This document shows positions 63,882-64,000 of a stretch of DNA of 64,000 bases, piece by piece. Below the pieces are notes generated by a model that was not told the DNA's origin, ran no database searches, and worked only from the letters and a program-made list of their open reading frames with translations. Made by a program: the position numbers and the translations under genes. Position 1 is the first letter of the stretch. Every line of letters begins with the position of its first letter. Source of the DNA: Saururus chinensis (Eukaryota > Streptophyta > Magnoliopsida > Piperales > Saururaceae); the NCBI GenBank assembly GCA_035235625.1, contig CP141148.1, positions 1,488,001-1,552,000 on the forward strand, read 5' to 3'.

Positions 63882-64000
63882 CTGCCAAGGTAGACAACCA
63901 TAAAAAAATTTCATATGTAATTGTCTCTATTCTCTATTGCGAATAGAAACAATGATATTGGCATACTGCGAATAGAGATGATAATGGATCAAAGAATACA

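Overview
This is nuclear DNA from a flowering plant. The evidence is a set of multi-exon genes with GT-AG introns, among them a chloroplast-targeted TIC62 and the A subunit of the plant-type split ATP-citrate lyase. These genes sit in a large repeat load of LTR retrotransposon remnants, CACTA and hAT elements, Stowaway-like MITEs and long AT microsatellites. The long introns and very long LTRs suggest a medium or large genome outside the grasses. I cannot name the species.

Layout. 1-1970 is the end of a CACTA transposon with a tandem CT/AT array. 3638-5937 (minus) is a complete type I inositol polyphosphate 5-phosphatase like Arabidopsis 5PTase11: eight exons, 331 residues, N-terminal MGNC. 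9156-12380 (minus) is a two-exon BTB/POZ protein of 531 residues whose intron holds an LTR scrap and a MITE. 13.3-16.7 kb is intergenic with old repeats. From about 16.7 to 37 kb there is no host gene. It is a stack of LTR sequences without internal retroelement regions, inserted beside and inside one another, several with intact 5-bp target duplications. 38626-42242 (plus) is TIC62, whose C-terminal FNR-binding repeat exons are partly decayed. 42.2-47.5 kb is intergenic with microsatellites and fold-back MITEs. 47559-52312 is an LTR element with both LTRs and a gag-like frame but no recognisable pol. 52571-55823 is a solo LTR of the same family as the one at 24887-28471, in the opposite orientation. 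59186-60632 (plus) is the complete RNA polymerase subunit RPB10, 71 residues in four exons. 63396-63881 (minus) is the last two exons of ATP-citrate lyase subunit A, whose remainder lies beyond the window.

The host genes are unrelated housekeeping or signalling genes: phosphoinositide turnover, a BTB adaptor, plastid ferredoxin-NADP reductase tethering, RNA polymerase assembly and cytosolic acetyl-CoA supply. There is no operon or gene cluster. The exon coordinates were worked out by hand from splice sites, reading phase and protein family knowledge, and the phases close exactly for all five recognised genes. I found no convincing new multi-gene system. The unusual material is the solo-LTR stack (including one 5.1 kb LTR with a GC-rich island), the gag-only LTR element with unfamiliar frames, and the decaying repeat exons of TIC62.
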